DNA of 5,136 nt. It comes from Deltaproteobacteria bacterium (GTDB lineage Bacteria; Desulfobacterota; Anaeroferrophillalia; Anaeroferrophillales; Tharpellaceae). The stretch spans positions 1 to 5,136 of the forward strand of contig JAADEO010000214.1 of the NCBI GenBank assembly GCA_013153415.1. Reading direction: 5' to 3'. Each line of letters begins with the position of its first letter. Positions within the stretch are counted from its first letter, which is position 1. The notes below the pieces were generated by a model. The model saw only the letters and a program-made list of their open reading frames with translations. It was not told the origin of the DNA and ran no database searches. The position numbers and the translations under genes were made by a program. Shown here one piece after another: positions 1-5,136 of the stretch.

Positions 1-375
1 GATCTCGAGGCCCGGCGTCAGGTCGCCCTGATCCACGCCCGCAGTTTCGCCATCGACAGCTATTTCGAAAAGCTTCCGGAAGCCCCCGAAACAGAGGGAG
101 AAGAAGGCCGAAACCGGGCCGAACTCGAGGAGTTGAAGAAACTGCTGCGGGAATTGGCCGCCCAGGGCGTGGAGCGACAGGACTTCTTCCAGGCCCTGAT
201 CGATCTGGTCGCGATCCACAGCGAAGGTTTCAACAACGACGAAATCCGGGCGGTCTTCCAGGAAGCCAGTCTCGAGCATCACCTCGAGGGCCGGGTCCTG
301 ACGCCCGCTTTCTTCGGCGCCAAGATCGCCGCCCTGCACCGCCGCAGACAGGAACGCAGCCATCAACATCTATAG
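1..375 (+). CDS. C-terminal part of an unidentified, largely helical protein (5' end outside window)
   Basis: The frame is open from base 1 to the TAG at 373-375, giving at least 124 residues, so this is the 3' end of a longer gene. A TTG at 133 could be read as a start, but coding-like sequence continues upstream of it and the purine-rich GAGGAG directly abuts it, so I do not accept it as the start. The visible part has a charged, Glu-rich stretch (about residues 27-52), then predicted helices with a motif LVAIHSEGFNNDEIRAVF (about 69-86), and ends in a basic/His tail RRRQERSHQHL. There is no signal peptide, membrane segment or catalytic motif in what is visible. I do not recognise the family. 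It lies 64 bp upstream of the MoxR ATPase gene on the same strand, so it may be another component of the same locus; that is inference from position only. Confidence 0.75.
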   Translation, partial: DLEARRQVALIHARSFAIDSYFEKLPEAPETEGEEGRNRAELEELKKLLRELAAQGVERQDFFQALIDLVAIHSEGFNNDEIRAVFQEASLEHHLEGRVLTPAFFGAKIAALHRRRQERSHQHL

Positions 376-424
376 ATCATCAAATCATGATAGTGCTCTT
401 ATCGGAAAAACCCCCAACCACCCC

Positions 425-428
425 GGAG
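425..428 (+). promoter_or_regulatory. Ribosome binding site of the MoxR ATPase gene
   Basis: GGAG lies 11 bases before the ATG at 440. The spacing is slightly long but usable, and it supports ATG 440 as the start, since the gene's sequence similarity also begins right after it. Confidence 0.5.
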
Positions 429-439
429 AAACATAACCC

Positions 440-1609
440 ATGCGACCCCAGGAATTGATCGACGCGGTTTCGGACCTCAATGACATCGCCGGCGTCTTGA
501 ACAACAGCTTCGTGGCCCGGGAGGAGGTCGTCGAGATGCTTTTGATCGGCGCCATCGCCCAGGAGCACCTCTTGCTGGCGGGTCCGCCGGGAACCGGGAA
601 ATCGGAACTCGTCAAACAGTTCGCCCAGCTCAGCACCGCGGTCGAACCGGAAGATGGGACCACCCCCTACTTCGAATACCTCCTGACCCGCTTCACCGAA
701 CCCAACGAACTTTTCGGCCCGGTCGACATCCGGACCTTCCAGGAGGGGGGCGGCTACCGGCGACTGATCAAGGGATTATTGCCGACGGCCGAACTCGCTT
801 TTCTCGACGAGATCTTCAAGGCCAACAGCGCCATCCTCAACGCCCTGCTGACGATTCTCAACGAACGCCTCTTCTACAACGGCGGCCGGCCGGAAAGCAT
901 TCCCCTGCTGTTTCTCGTCGGGGCCACCAACGAGGTTCCCGAGGACCCGGAACTGGCAGCCCTCTACGACCGCTTCCCGATCCGCCTCTGGACCGACAAT
1001 GTCGACGAGAGCCGTTTCGACGAACTCCTGCAATGCGGCTGGCGCCAGGAGCGCCGCAAGATCCGCGACGGCGGCCGCAACCGGCTCGGCAACCTGACCG
1101 ACAGCCGCACCCTGCGCCGCCTCAACGCCGCCCTCAAGCGGGTCGATCTGAGCCCGATCCGGCGTGCTTTTACCGAAGTCATCCGCCGCATCCGGGCCGA
1201 AGGCATCGAAATCAGCGATCGCCGGGCCATCAAGATGTTCAAACTGGTAGCCGCCGCGGCCCTGCGCCGGGGTTCACTGGAAGCCGGACCCTCCGACTTT
1301 CACATCTTGAGACACTGCTGGAACCGGCGCGACCAGGCGATTCATTTGGAAGCCATCCTCGAAACCTATCTCGAAGATAAAGCCACCGGTCGCGGACCGG
1401 GTCGCCAGTTCGAAACCCTGGAAGCGGAATGCAAAACCCTGGAGGAGCAATCCCGACAGCTCGACACCGATATCGACCTGGCCGATTTTCTCCACCAGGC
1501 CGAACGTCTGCGTCGGGAGCTGGCGGAGAGCACCGACCCCCGGACACTCAGCATCCGGGAACGGCTCGAAGGCCTGATCGATACGACCCTGGAACAACTG
1601 TCCGACTGA
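440..1609 (+). CDS. MoxR/RavA-type AAA+ ATPase
   Basis: A 389-residue cytosolic AAA+ ATPase expected to couple ATP hydrolysis to remodelling of a partner. Visible motifs: Walker A GPPGTGKS (residues 48-55), Walker B LAFLDE (119-124, catalytic D123/E124), sensor 1 in GATNE (N164), an arginine-finger candidate in LYDRFPIR (R178), and a sensor 2 candidate in SDRRAIK (259-265). The segments FEYLLTRFTEPNELFGP and LDEIFKANSAILNALLTILNE resemble the RavA branch of MoxR proteins, as I recall them. After the lid domain (to about 300) there is a charged, probable coiled coil (about 323-385) rather than the longer C-terminal region of E. coli RavA (about 500 residues), so the partner-binding part differs. 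MoxR proteins usually work with a vWA protein; here a vWA-like domain is encoded at the end of the window. All core ATPase residues are present, so it is probably active. The downstream gene starts 23 bp after its TGA. Confidence 0.93.
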   Translation: MRPQELIDAVSDLNDIAGVLNNSFVAREEVVEMLLIGAIAQEHLLLAGPPGTGKSELVKQFAQLSTAVEPEDGTTPYFEYLLTRFTEPNELFGPVDIRTFQEGGGYRRLIKGLLPTAELAFLDEIFKANSAILNALLTILNERLFYNGGRPESIPLLFLVGATNEVPEDPELAALYDRFPIRLWTDNVDESRFDELLQCGWRQERRKIRDGGRNRLGNLTDSRTLRRLNAALKRVDLSPIRRAFTEVIRRIRAEGIEISDRRAIKMFKLVAAAALRRGSLEAGPSDFHILRHCWNRRDQAIHLEAILETYLEDKATGRGPGRQFETLEAECKTLEEQSRQLDTDIDLADFLHQAERLRRELAESTDPRTLSIRERLEGLIDTTLEQLSD

Positions 1610-1621
1610 AACAATCGTCTC

Positions 1622-1630
1622 AAGGAAGAG
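1622..1630 (+). promoter_or_regulatory. Ribosome binding site fixing the start of the MCNP coiled-coil gene
   Basis: AAGGAAGAG precedes ATG 1633, with AAGGA ending 6 bases before it. This favours ATG 1633 over the open but overlapping upstream frame (from 1429, inside the ATPase gene) and over the internal ATG at 1654. Confidence 0.65.
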
Positions 1631-1632
1631 CC

Positions 1633-2421
1633 ATGTGCAACCCTCGCAAAGTCATGATCCACGTCGCGGAAAGCGTCGCCGAAGCCTGGCACCGGGCAAT
1701 CAGCGAAACCGTCTCGCAAAAAGCCGAAGTGACCCAGCTCGCCACCCTGACCGCCCGGGTAGAACTCGACCGGGAGATGGGTCCGGCCGCCTTGAAGATG
1801 CTGGAGCAGGTGCTGGCCGGGGAATTTCCCGATCACGAGGCCTGGGGGCGTAACGATGAAGGTCACTTCACTCGTGAAATCGACGGTTTCTCCCTGGTTT
1901 TCGACCCTCGCAACGGCATCTTTTCTCTGACCGCCCGGCTTACGGAAATGGCCGATGTCGAGATCACCCGGGGAACTGAGATCTGCGGAACCACGTTAGG
2001 AGAGATCGCCTTCGATGCCGTCGGCCATTACTACGAGGACGGCTGGTCGGGACGAACCGAGGAGAAAGCCCTGGCCGAGGCCCGCAAACAGGCGGAAATA
2101 AGACTTCAGCGCGCCCTCTACGAGCTGCGGGAAAAAGAGCAGGAAAAAGTGCTTTCCAGAGAACGGCGCCGGCTCGAGGCTGAAATTCGGAGAGAGTCCG
2201 AACTTGAACTTGAACAAAAAATCACCGAACTGCGCCGGGCCCTGCGCGGTAAACTCCAGGCCGAACTCTCAGCCCGCCGCCAGGAGGCCTTCGCCACCCT
2301 CAACCGGGCCATCGGCGAGGCCTACCGCCAGACCCTGCGCCGGCTGGTCCTCGACCACGGCGGCCGGGTCATCAGCGACACCCGGACCGGCACCGTCATC
2401 GACCTGGAACTGGAGCTGTAG
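1633..2421 (+). CDS. Coiled-coil accessory protein starting MCNP, ternary-system associated
   Basis: A 262-residue soluble protein. I chose ATG 1633 because a good Shine-Dalgarno site sits 6 bases upstream and the frame before it overlaps the ATPase gene. The N-terminal part (about 1-135) looks alpha/beta: MCNPRKVMIHVAESVAEAW, then a segment with DGFSLVFDPRNGIFSLTARL (84-103) that reads like a beta hairpin, and GHYYEDGWSG (131-140). Residues about 142-222 are a long, highly charged Glu/Arg/Gln-rich coiled coil. The C terminus (243-262) reads as a Gly-flanked beta hairpin ending IDLELEL. There is no signal peptide, membrane segment or enzymatic motif. From memory, proteins with this MCNP start and this coiled-coil layout occur beside MoxR/vWA genes in conflict-type loci; I cannot name the exact domain family. 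Inferred role: structural or adaptor subunit acting with the ATPase 23 bp upstream. Confidence 0.85.
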   Translation: MCNPRKVMIHVAESVAEAWHRAISETVSQKAEVTQLATLTARVELDREMGPAALKMLEQVLAGEFPDHEAWGRNDEGHFTREIDGFSLVFDPRNGIFSLTARLTEMADVEITRGTEICGTTLGEIAFDAVGHYYEDGWSGRTEEKALAEARKQAEIRLQRALYELREKEQEKVLSRERRRLEAEIRRESELELEQKITELRRALRGKLQAELSARRQEAFATLNRAIGEAYRQTLRRLVLDHGGRVISDTRTGTVIDLELEL

Positions 2422-2460
2422 CGGAGAGGTGATGCTCTCAAGGTTATGATTTTAATTTCA

Positions 2461-2498
2461 GCCACGAAAGGTCATAAAAAATCACACGAAAAACACAA
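2461..2498 (+). repeat. Degenerate CACGAAA-type short direct repeats
   Basis: CACGAAA occurs at 2463-2469 and CACGAAAAA at 2485-2493, separated by the related GTCATAAAAAATCA and followed by CACAA. The pattern resembles the CACGAA-rich short repeats seen in intergenic regions of many Proteobacteria and Desulfobacterota. Only about two recognisable units are present, so it could be a decayed copy or chance in AT-rich DNA. Confidence 0.35.
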
Positions 2499-2597
2499 TC
2501 GCCCGGCTTGGCCTGACAAACCGGTTTCTCTACCTTTTTCGAACCAGAAAATAACCTGCAAGGCACTAAAGTCGCCACTTGCACGCCGACAGACGAC

Positions 2598-2602
2598 AAG
2601 GA
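2598..2602 (+). promoter_or_regulatory. Ribosome binding site fixing the start of the 88-residue protein
   Basis: AAGGA lies 8 bases before ATG 2611. This, with the shift to GC-rich coding composition just after it, sets the start at 2611 rather than at the in-frame ATG 2446. Confidence 0.65.
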
Positions 2603-2610
2603 CACAGAGC

Positions 2611-2877
2611 ATGGATAACAGCAAAAGGCCGCCGGTACGGATCAGATTCCGTTTCAACTACGAGACCGGCCGCATCGAGGAGTTCACCATCGACGACCAG
2701 GCCGCCGGGGCCAGCGAGGACTACCACGACCGGGTCGCAGCCAAGATCGCCGAGCTGCTGGCCCGCAACCCCGAGATCTTCGACGCCGGCCCGCGCCAGA
2801 AAGCCGAGGCCCTGATCGCGGAACAGCGGCGCCGGCAGCAGGCCACCGATGCAAAAGTCGAAACCGGAAGCGATTGA
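2611..2877 (+). CDS. Small (88 aa) protein of unknown function between coiled-coil and WD40 genes
   Basis: The start ATG 2611 gives 88 residues; an in-frame ATG at 2446 would give 143, but the extra 55 residues come from AT-rich spacer. Visible structure: an N-terminal beta hairpin with alternating hydrophobic residues, VRIRFRFNYETGRIEEFTID (9-28), then an amphipathic helix around DRVAAKIAELLARNP (40-54), then a second charged helix PRQKAEALIAEQRRRQQ (61-77) and a polar tail. There are no cysteines, no membrane segment and no catalytic motif. It ends 12 bp before the WD40 gene, so the two are almost certainly co-transcribed. I do not recognise the family with certainty; its position suggests a small accessory subunit of the ATPase/propeller system (inference). 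Confidence 0.8.
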   Translation: MDNSKRPPVRIRFRFNYETGRIEEFTIDDQAAGASEDYHDRVAAKIAELLARNPEIFDAGPRQKAEALIAEQRRRQQATDAKVETGSD

Positions 2878-2889
2878 TTTGAAACAGAA

Positions 2890-5055
2890 ATGAGTACCGT
2901 CACTTCAATCATCCAGGACCAGGCCTCAGGCCTTAAGATCACCGGCATTCCGGTCCCGCACAGCGAGAGGGTCTACTGTGTCGCCTTCTCGCCCGACGGC
3001 CGTTTCCTGGTCTCCGGCTCGGTCAACCGCCAGGTCAACCTCTGGAAAATCGGAGAAACCGAGCTGGCCGATTACCTGAAGGGGCACACCAAGTTCGTCT
3101 GGTCGCTGGCTTTCGCCCCCGACGGCAAAACCCTGGTCTCGACCTCGGGCGACGGCAACCTCTTTTTCTGGGATCTCGAGCGGCGCACCCACTACCGGAT
3201 CGAGGAGAGCCATTATTCGATCGTCTACCCGCTCTACGACGTCGCCTGCTCGCCCGACGGCCAGTATGTCGCGGCCGGTTGTTCCGACGGCCTGGTCCGG
3301 CTCTGGAGCACCAGTTCGCGGCGGCCGCCCTGGAAGCTCAAGGGCCATACCAGCGAAGTCTACAGTGTCGCTTTCTCGCCCGATGGCAAACGGCTCGCTT
3401 CCGGCGGCAACGACGCCACCATCCGCTACTGGGACCTGGAAGACAAGCGGGAAATCGAGATCCTGAGCCGGCCCGGCAGCCGGGTCAGTTCGCTCGCCTT
3501 TTCCGGGGACGGTCGGTTCCTGGCCTCGGCCTCGACCGATGCCGGAATCTACCTTGTCGATCTCAAGGACAACCACAGCCGGGTACTGACCGGCCACCAC
3601 GGGGTGGTCTGGTCGATCGCTTTCTCGCCCGACAGCCGGCTGCTGATCTCGGGCGGCAACGATCACAGCGTCCGTCTCTGGGACGTGGCTTCGGGTGAAC
3701 TGATCCGCATCCTCGAAGGCCACCTCGATGAAGTCAATGGCGTCGCCTTCTCGCCCGACGGCCGCCACGCGGCTTCGGCTTCGAACGACCGCACCGTTCG
3801 TCTCTGGGATTTGACCCTGCTCAACGAACGTCCCGAAACCTATCTGAAACTGATCCGCGGCAAACGCCGGGAGCTTGTTTTCGGAAACGAGCTGCTCGCC
3901 TTTCTTCGCACCCATCGGGCCAGCCTGGAACAAGCCTATCTGGAAACAGAGTTCACGTCCCACGCGGTGCGCCGCCTGCGGCCGTTGCTGGAACGAAAAA
4001 ATCCCCCGCCCCTAGGCCTGGTCCACGACCTCGGACGGGCCCTGTTCGGGCCCGGTGAGATCCCGGTCCCGGACCCGGAAAACGACACCCCATACACCCG
4101 TTTTCTCTACCGGCTGGGCTCCCGCCGCCGGCGGGGGGCGGAACAGTGCAAACTCAACGATTTCGAAACCGGGCTTCTGCTCGGATGGCTCCTGCGGGAT
4201 ATCGATTTTCCCGCCGCCGGTCGGGCCCCGGCCGGTCATTCCCGACTGCAACTCACCCGCCTGCTTGAAACCGTCCTTTCCCGGCCCGAGAAGAAAAAGG
4301 CTGCTCCCCCTCTTTTGCGCCCCCAGGATCAGGCTGTCATCGACCAGCGTCTCAAAACCCTCGAAGGTCCGGGCCTGCGGTTGTTGCTCGATCTTCTGCT
4401 CGAGGAGGAGGCCGACCCGGAAGGCGAAAGCGAAAAACTGGCGCTCCTGCCGGAACACCTGCCACCGCAACTGCCGGAACTCTACGCCCAACTGCTCAAC
4501 CTGGCCCCCCGACTGCTCTCCGACGACCACCGCGGCAGCCAGGATTACAGCTGCGGCGGCTACCTCGGTCTGACCCACAAGGGCCAGCTCGACAGCCTCG
4601 CCCTGAGCGAACATCTCTACCCCGCAAAACTTCTGCGCCACCGGATTCTCAACCGGGAAGCCCTCTACTACGGGCGCGAGGGGGAGGCGGAAAAGCAGCG
4701 GCGTCTGACCCTGGTCATCACCCAGGCCGGTTTCGAACTGGCCGGCAGCGGCCGGCAACTGGCCCGGGCCCTGACTCTGGCCTCCCGCAAGCTGCTTTCC
4801 GGCCACGCCGGGGAGCTGCGCCAGACCTTTTTCGGCGCCGACTGGATTCCCCCGACCGACCTGCGCCCGGCCCTGGCGGTCCGGCGCATTATCAACTTCG
4901 AGGAGCCCCATGGCCTTGAGGCAAAAAGCTGCTCACCGCGTTACGTCTCCAGACGCGCCAGTGGCGCTGCGATTTTCAACAGCTGGAGTTCATCTGGATC
5001 ATCGAGGCGCATTTCTGGAACGAGCTCGAAGACGATGGTGAGATACCGGACCTGA
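2890..5055 (+). CDS. WD40 seven-bladed propeller protein with helical linker and C-terminal vWA-like domain; probable frameshift near its 3' end
   Basis: The literal frame encodes 721 residues from ATG 2890 (12 bp after the previous stop; no strong Shine-Dalgarno, only GGAAG 19 bases upstream). Residues about 24-307 hold seven WD40 repeats, five with VAFSPDG-like and LWD-like motifs and two more divergent, enough for a closed propeller. Residues about 310-550 are a mainly helical, Leu-rich region I cannot assign. From about 555, CGGYLGLTHKGQLDSLALSE and EALYYGRE precede a vWA-like first strand and helix, RRLTLVITQAGF and GRQLARALTLASRKLL (604-634). Where a MIDAS would read DxSxS this has TxAxF (611, 613, 615), so metal binding is probably lost. 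After K679 the literal frame becomes Ser-rich (13 of 42 residues), with AGA, TCA and TCT codons unlike the rest; the coding-like sequence continues in another frame. The true C terminus is therefore probably outside the window. Soluble; likely partner of the MoxR ATPase. Confidence 0.85.
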   Translation: MSTVTSIIQDQASGLKITGIPVPHSERVYCVAFSPDGRFLVSGSVNRQVNLWKIGETELADYLKGHTKFVWSLAFAPDGKTLVSTSGDGNLFFWDLERRTHYRIEESHYSIVYPLYDVACSPDGQYVAAGCSDGLVRLWSTSSRRPPWKLKGHTSEVYSVAFSPDGKRLASGGNDATIRYWDLEDKREIEILSRPGSRVSSLAFSGDGRFLASASTDAGIYLVDLKDNHSRVLTGHHGVVWSIAFSPDSRLLISGGNDHSVRLWDVASGELIRILEGHLDEVNGVAFSPDGRHAASASNDRTVRLWDLTLLNERPETYLKLIRGKRRELVFGNELLAFLRTHRASLEQAYLETEFTSHAVRRLRPLLERKNPPPLGLVHDLGRALFGPGEIPVPDPENDTPYTRFLYRLGSRRRRGAEQCKLNDFETGLLLGWLLRDIDFPAAGRAPAGHSRLQLTRLLETVLSRPEKKKAAPPLLRPQDQAVIDQRLKTLEGPGLRLLLDLLLEEEADPEGESEKLALLPEHLPPQLPELYAQLLNLAPRLLSDDHRGSQDYSCGGYLGLTHKGQLDSLALSEHLYPAKLLRHRILNREALYYGREGEAEKQRRLTLVITQAGFELAGSGRQLARALTLASRKLLSGHAGELRQTFFGADWIPPTDLRPALAVRRIINFEEPHGLEAKSCSPRYVSRRASGAAIFNSWSSSGSSRRISGTSSKTMVRYRT
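2959..3810 (+). repeat. Seven tandem WD40 repeats (coding)
   Basis: Blades are marked by VAFSPDG (29-35), LAFAPDG (73-79), VACSPDG (118-124), VAFSPDG (160-166), LAFSGDG (202-208), IAFSPDS (243-249) and VAFSPDG (285-291), each followed about 18 residues later by LWK, FWD, LWS, YWD, LVD, LWD and LWD. Four blades are preceded by GH dipeptides (65, 152, 235, 277). At DNA level, blades 1 and 7 share an identical 23-bp stretch (2980-3002 and 3742-3764), suggesting recent duplication or gene conversion among blades. Confidence 0.9.
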
Positions 5056-5136
5056 TCGCGGAATTGAAACGCTGCGGCCGGCACCGGGCCTGGTACATAG
5101 CCGCTCCGAACTCTGCGGCCGGAGCCATCCGGCCGA
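4920..5136 (+). other. Out-of-frame continuation of the vWA-like domain, running off the window
   Basis: Immediately after the TGA at 4917-4919, frame 3 is open to the last base (72 codons) and has no ATG, GTG or TTG near its beginning. It reads KKLLTALRLQTRQWRCDF, then a hydrophobic strand LEFIWIIEAHFW, an acidic helix NELEDDGEIPDLIAELKRCG and another strand HRAWYIAA. This strand-helix-strand order fits the later part of a vWA/Rossmann-like fold begun in the WD40 gene. About 77% of its first 60 codons end in G or C (hand count), like the neighbouring genes. Adding one A to the A5 run at 4923-4927 joins it directly: ...GLEA-KKLLTALRLQ..., a plausible amphipathic helix. I infer that it is the real C terminus of the upstream protein, not a separate gene. 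Confidence 0.7.

Larger units (their letters stand above)
2422..2610 (+). other. AT-richer spacer inside the operon, no gene called
   Basis: These 189 bp are clearly lower in GC than the flanking genes and contain poly-A/T tracts. They hold a cluster of CACGAAA-like direct repeats (about 2461-2498) and a perfect 10-bp palindrome AAACCGGTTT at 2518-2527. The frame of the following small gene is open upstream to ATG 2446, but that extension has composition unlike coding sequence here (Lys/Thr/Ser-rich, no pattern) and ATG 2446 lacks a well-spaced strong ribosome binding site. I see no convincing terminator hairpin followed by a T-run, and no promoter I could defend. Confidence 0.6.

Noticed and set aside
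376..391. Small inverted repeat ATCAT-caaatc-ATGAT after the first gene's stop, as a terminator
   Set aside because: The stem is only five A/T-rich pairs and is not followed by a T-run.
1429..1632. N-terminal extension of the coiled-coil protein back to ATG 1429
   Set aside because: It overlaps the ATPase gene almost entirely, reads as a Pro/Arg-rich shadow frame, and a good ribosome binding site lies just before ATG 1633.
2499..2555. Rho-independent terminator in the spacer (CCGG/CCGG stem then T-rich)
   Set aside because: The stem is only four pairs with a long loop and the T-tract is broken and distant.
2926..3963. Long minus-strand open frame of 345 codons opposite the WD40 repeats
   Set aside because: It is a shadow produced by high GC3 and repeated WD40 codons; the plus strand shows clear WD40 motifs.
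4012..4911. Minus-strand open frame of 299 codons opposite the 3' half of the WD40/vWA gene
   Set aside because: Low-complexity Gln/Gly/Val-rich translation with no recognisable motifs; mirror of the Leu-rich plus-strand coding sequence.
4923..4929. Programmed -1 frameshift heptamer A AAA AGC
   Set aside because: The A-site codon AGC would mispair badly after slipping to AAG, and the spacing of the upstream purine-rich site is long; kept only as a minor possibility in the frame-break finding.
4910..5042. A separate downstream gene starting at ATG 4910, which has AGGAG four bases upstream
   Set aside because: That frame closes after 43 codons with an Arg-rich, non-protein-like sequence, and it is not the frame of the hydrophobic strands. 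It would need its own +1 shift and would begin in the middle of the vWA-like fold.

Overview
This window is one block of same-strand (+) genes with strong G/C preference at third codon positions (GC above 60% by eye). Genes are closely packed and mostly preceded by Shine-Dalgarno sites, which indicates a bacterium. A Desulfuromonas-like member of the Desulfobacterota or another GC-rich Gram-negative would fit, but no marker gene here settles this.

Layout: (1) the 3' end of a gene of unknown function, 1-375; (2) a 389-residue MoxR/RavA-type AAA+ ATPase, 440-1609, with intact Walker A, Walker B and sensor residues; (3) a 262-residue coiled-coil protein starting MCNP, 1633-2421; (4) a 189-bp AT-richer spacer, 2422-2610; (5) an 88-residue small protein, 2611-2877; (6) a large protein from 2890 with a seven-bladed WD40 propeller, a helical linker and a vWA-like domain. 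The literal reading frame of (6) closes at 5055. The vWA-like sequence instead continues in the -1 frame from the A5 run at 4923-4927 and stays open to the window end.

A MoxR ATPase with a vWA protein and a beta-propeller protein matches the computationally described 'MoxR-vWA-beta-propeller ternary systems', which are predicted NTPase-driven biological conflict/chaperone-like systems. The variant here appears to carry the propeller and the vWA-like module on one polypeptide, and the metal-binding (MIDAS) motif of the vWA-like module looks degenerate. Inferred working model: the ATPase remodels or gates a complex in which the propeller recognises a target, with the coiled-coil and small proteins as accessory subunits. 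None of this is shown experimentally by the sequence.

The main item to check is the frame break at 4923-4927. It could be a sequencing or assembly error in a homopolymer, a real inactivating or phase-variable indel, or less likely programmed frameshifting.
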